A DNA stretch of 37,823 nt from a candidate division WWE3 bacterium (GTDB lineage: Bacteria; Patescibacteriota; WWE3; JAUXAW01), in NCBI GenBank assembly GCA_030619715.1, contig JAUXAW010000006.1:1-37823 (forward strand). The letters run 5' to 3'. This document shows, one piece after another, positions 37,017 through 37,823 of this stretch; positions within the stretch are counted from its first letter, which is position 1, and each line of letters opens with the position of its first letter. Below the pieces are notes generated by a model. That model ran no database searches. It was not told where the DNA came from and was given only the letters and a program-made list of their open reading frames with translations. The translations under genes and the position numbers were made by a program.

Positions 37017-37823
37017 CTATATAAAATCTACGTGCGGCTTAACTTTTAACCTAAGATAACGAATGATATCATTATAATAATTAAATCTAAAACCGCAGTG
37101 TTTTGCACATTCTAACTTAGCTATTTTAGCTAAAACCCTTTTTCTGCGAGAGCTATTCCAAATTTCCGAAAAGGAAGTTTTTATCTCACCAAAATCATAC
37201 TCCTGTCTATACCTGAGATCACAACACCCATAGACATGCTTGTCTGCACAAACAACCGCTGAAAGAAAAGGAGCGAAACACTTTTTGAAAGTAATTTTTC
37301 GTCTTGATTCCTGGCCGCGAAATGCATCGGCGAAAACTGGAATCCCTAACTTCTTGCCCAAAATTTTGGCTTTTTCAAATTCTTTATTAATTCTCATATT
37401 TAAACTTTCTGAATCTTTTTGCGGCCCAAAAAACCTCTCAGCAAAAAGTATTTTCCTAAGACCAACATAATCTACTCCCAACCTTTTGCCCAATCTCACC
37501 GCTTCTGCGGCCTTTCGGTAATTCCTAAAAAAGCAAAAATTCATCCCAATTAAGAAGTTGTCTTTCTTCTTCCCTTTTTTAAGCTTGACTAAATAATTGA
37601 TGTTGCTTAATACCCTATCGAAGTTAGCCCCCAAGTCTTTGGGTCGATGGGTTTTCAAGTAGTCTTTTTTATTCGTAGCATCCAAGCTCACCCTTACCCC
37701 CTCGCAACAATTTAAAATAGTCTCTATAACCTTTTTTGTAGGTGAAGAAAAATTAGAAATTACTGCTACTTTTAGCCCTGCAGTTTTACAAAGATTTAAA
37801 ATCTCTTTTATATCAGGGTGCAG
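37017..37823 (-). CDS. Radical SAM/SPASM protein, 5' part beyond the window
   Basis: The frame is open to the window edge: reading inwards from the edge it gives LHPDIKEILNLCKTAGLKVA, then VISNFSSP and VRVSLDATNKKDYLKTHRPK, the middle strands of a radical SAM barrel just after the missing CxxxCxxC and GGEP motifs. A SPASM-like domain follows with CFAPFLSAVVCADKHVYGCC and a late CAKHC, for auxiliary Fe-S cluster binding. Such enzymes mature peptides or modify other substrates; no precursor peptide is visible here. The track's start at 37691 is internal. Confidence 0.85.
   Translation of the reverse strand: MHPDIKEILNLCKTAGLKVAVISNFSSPTKKVIETILNCCEGVRVSLDATNKKDYLKTHRPKDLGANFDRVLSNINYLVKLKKGKKKDNFLIGMNFCFFRNYRKAAEAVRLGKRLGVDYVGLRKILFAERFFGPQKDSESLNMRINKEFEKAKILGKKLGIPVFADAFRGQESRRKITFKKCFAPFLSAVVCADKHVYGCCDLRYRQEYDFGEIKTSFSEIWNSSRRKRVLAKIAKLECAKHCGFRFNYYNDIIRYLRLKVKPHVDFI

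Overview
This is a chromosomal stretch from a bacterium that looks like a member of the Candidate Phyla Radiation (Patescibacteria). I infer this from gene content and protein style, not from a database search. The clues are a TraD/VirB4-like ATPase next to a short conserved partner, an Lgt-like protein fused to a DksA/TraR zinc finger, a YchF GTPase of only 257 residues, a release factor 1 without its first domain, an RRM-type RNA-binding protein, a four-helix-bundle/suffix protein, and small compact housekeeping genes. TGA works as a stop (it ends the genes at 3848, 13262 and 24456, for example), so the recoded Gracilibacteria-type code does not apply. Several traits recall Chloroflexi: a Thr/Pro-stalked CHAP protein ending in FLPWVRKG, and a MutL-like ASKHA protein.

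Layout. 1-3637 (minus): yebC (cut by the window edge), a low-complexity-tailed protein, and a membrane-anchored conjugation-type ATPase. 3848-4243 (plus): an orphan gene with its own promoter and terminator. 4519-9808 (minus): a run of methyltransferase, sensor kinase, response regulator, RluA-type pseudouridine synthase and LytR_C protein. 10070-12995 (minus): secreted CHAP protein, membrane-anchored PsbP-like protein, small unknown. 13262-15163 (plus): beta-propeller protein, a 51-residue basic protein and a PIN-domain RNase. 15377-20653: uppS, converging with Lgt-DksA and M16 peptidase; then a divergent four-helix protein, rtcB and tRNA-Leu(CAA). 20707-22672 (minus): dnaB and an MBL-fold hydrolase. 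22800-24317: small accessory genes with strong promoters and facing terminators, then a T-box leader. 24456-27726 (plus): hisS, EamA transporter, rpmE, prfA. 27775-32997 (minus): HtrA and S41 proteases, a KOW protein with a MutL-like ASKHA protein, and an unknown gene. 33216-35090 (minus): rpsR, ssb, rpsF and ychF (transcribed ychF first). 35164-35908 (plus): coiled-coil protein and RRM protein. 35837-36743 (minus): decayed FemAB and methyltransferase remnants. 37017-37823 (minus): radical SAM protein cut by the window edge.

Two styles of gene expression are visible. Many housekeeping genes (yebC, uppS, rtcB, MBL hydrolase, rpmE, ychF, the 35164 gene, femAB-like) have a -10 box only 6-11 nt before the ATG, which predicts leaderless mRNAs. 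A second group, mostly unknown or secreted proteins, has TTGAC(A/T)-17/18-TATAAT-like promoters, a real 5' leader and usually a strong AGGAGG site and a dedicated terminator.

The most striking signals are two. (1) A T-box riboswitch lies upstream of a 64-residue ORF and hisS. Its UGGN base (G) predicts a C73 tRNA and a CAC triplet sits in the likely specifier loop, so both agree with tRNA-His. (2) Many kinds of short degenerate repeat have invaded gene ends, protein loops and intergenic gaps. These repeats supply C-terminal residues and stop codons of hisS, prfA, htrA, lgt and the S41 protease. Two array families have periods (7 and 10) not divisible by 3 and carry CTAG or TTAA, so they put a stop in every frame on both strands.
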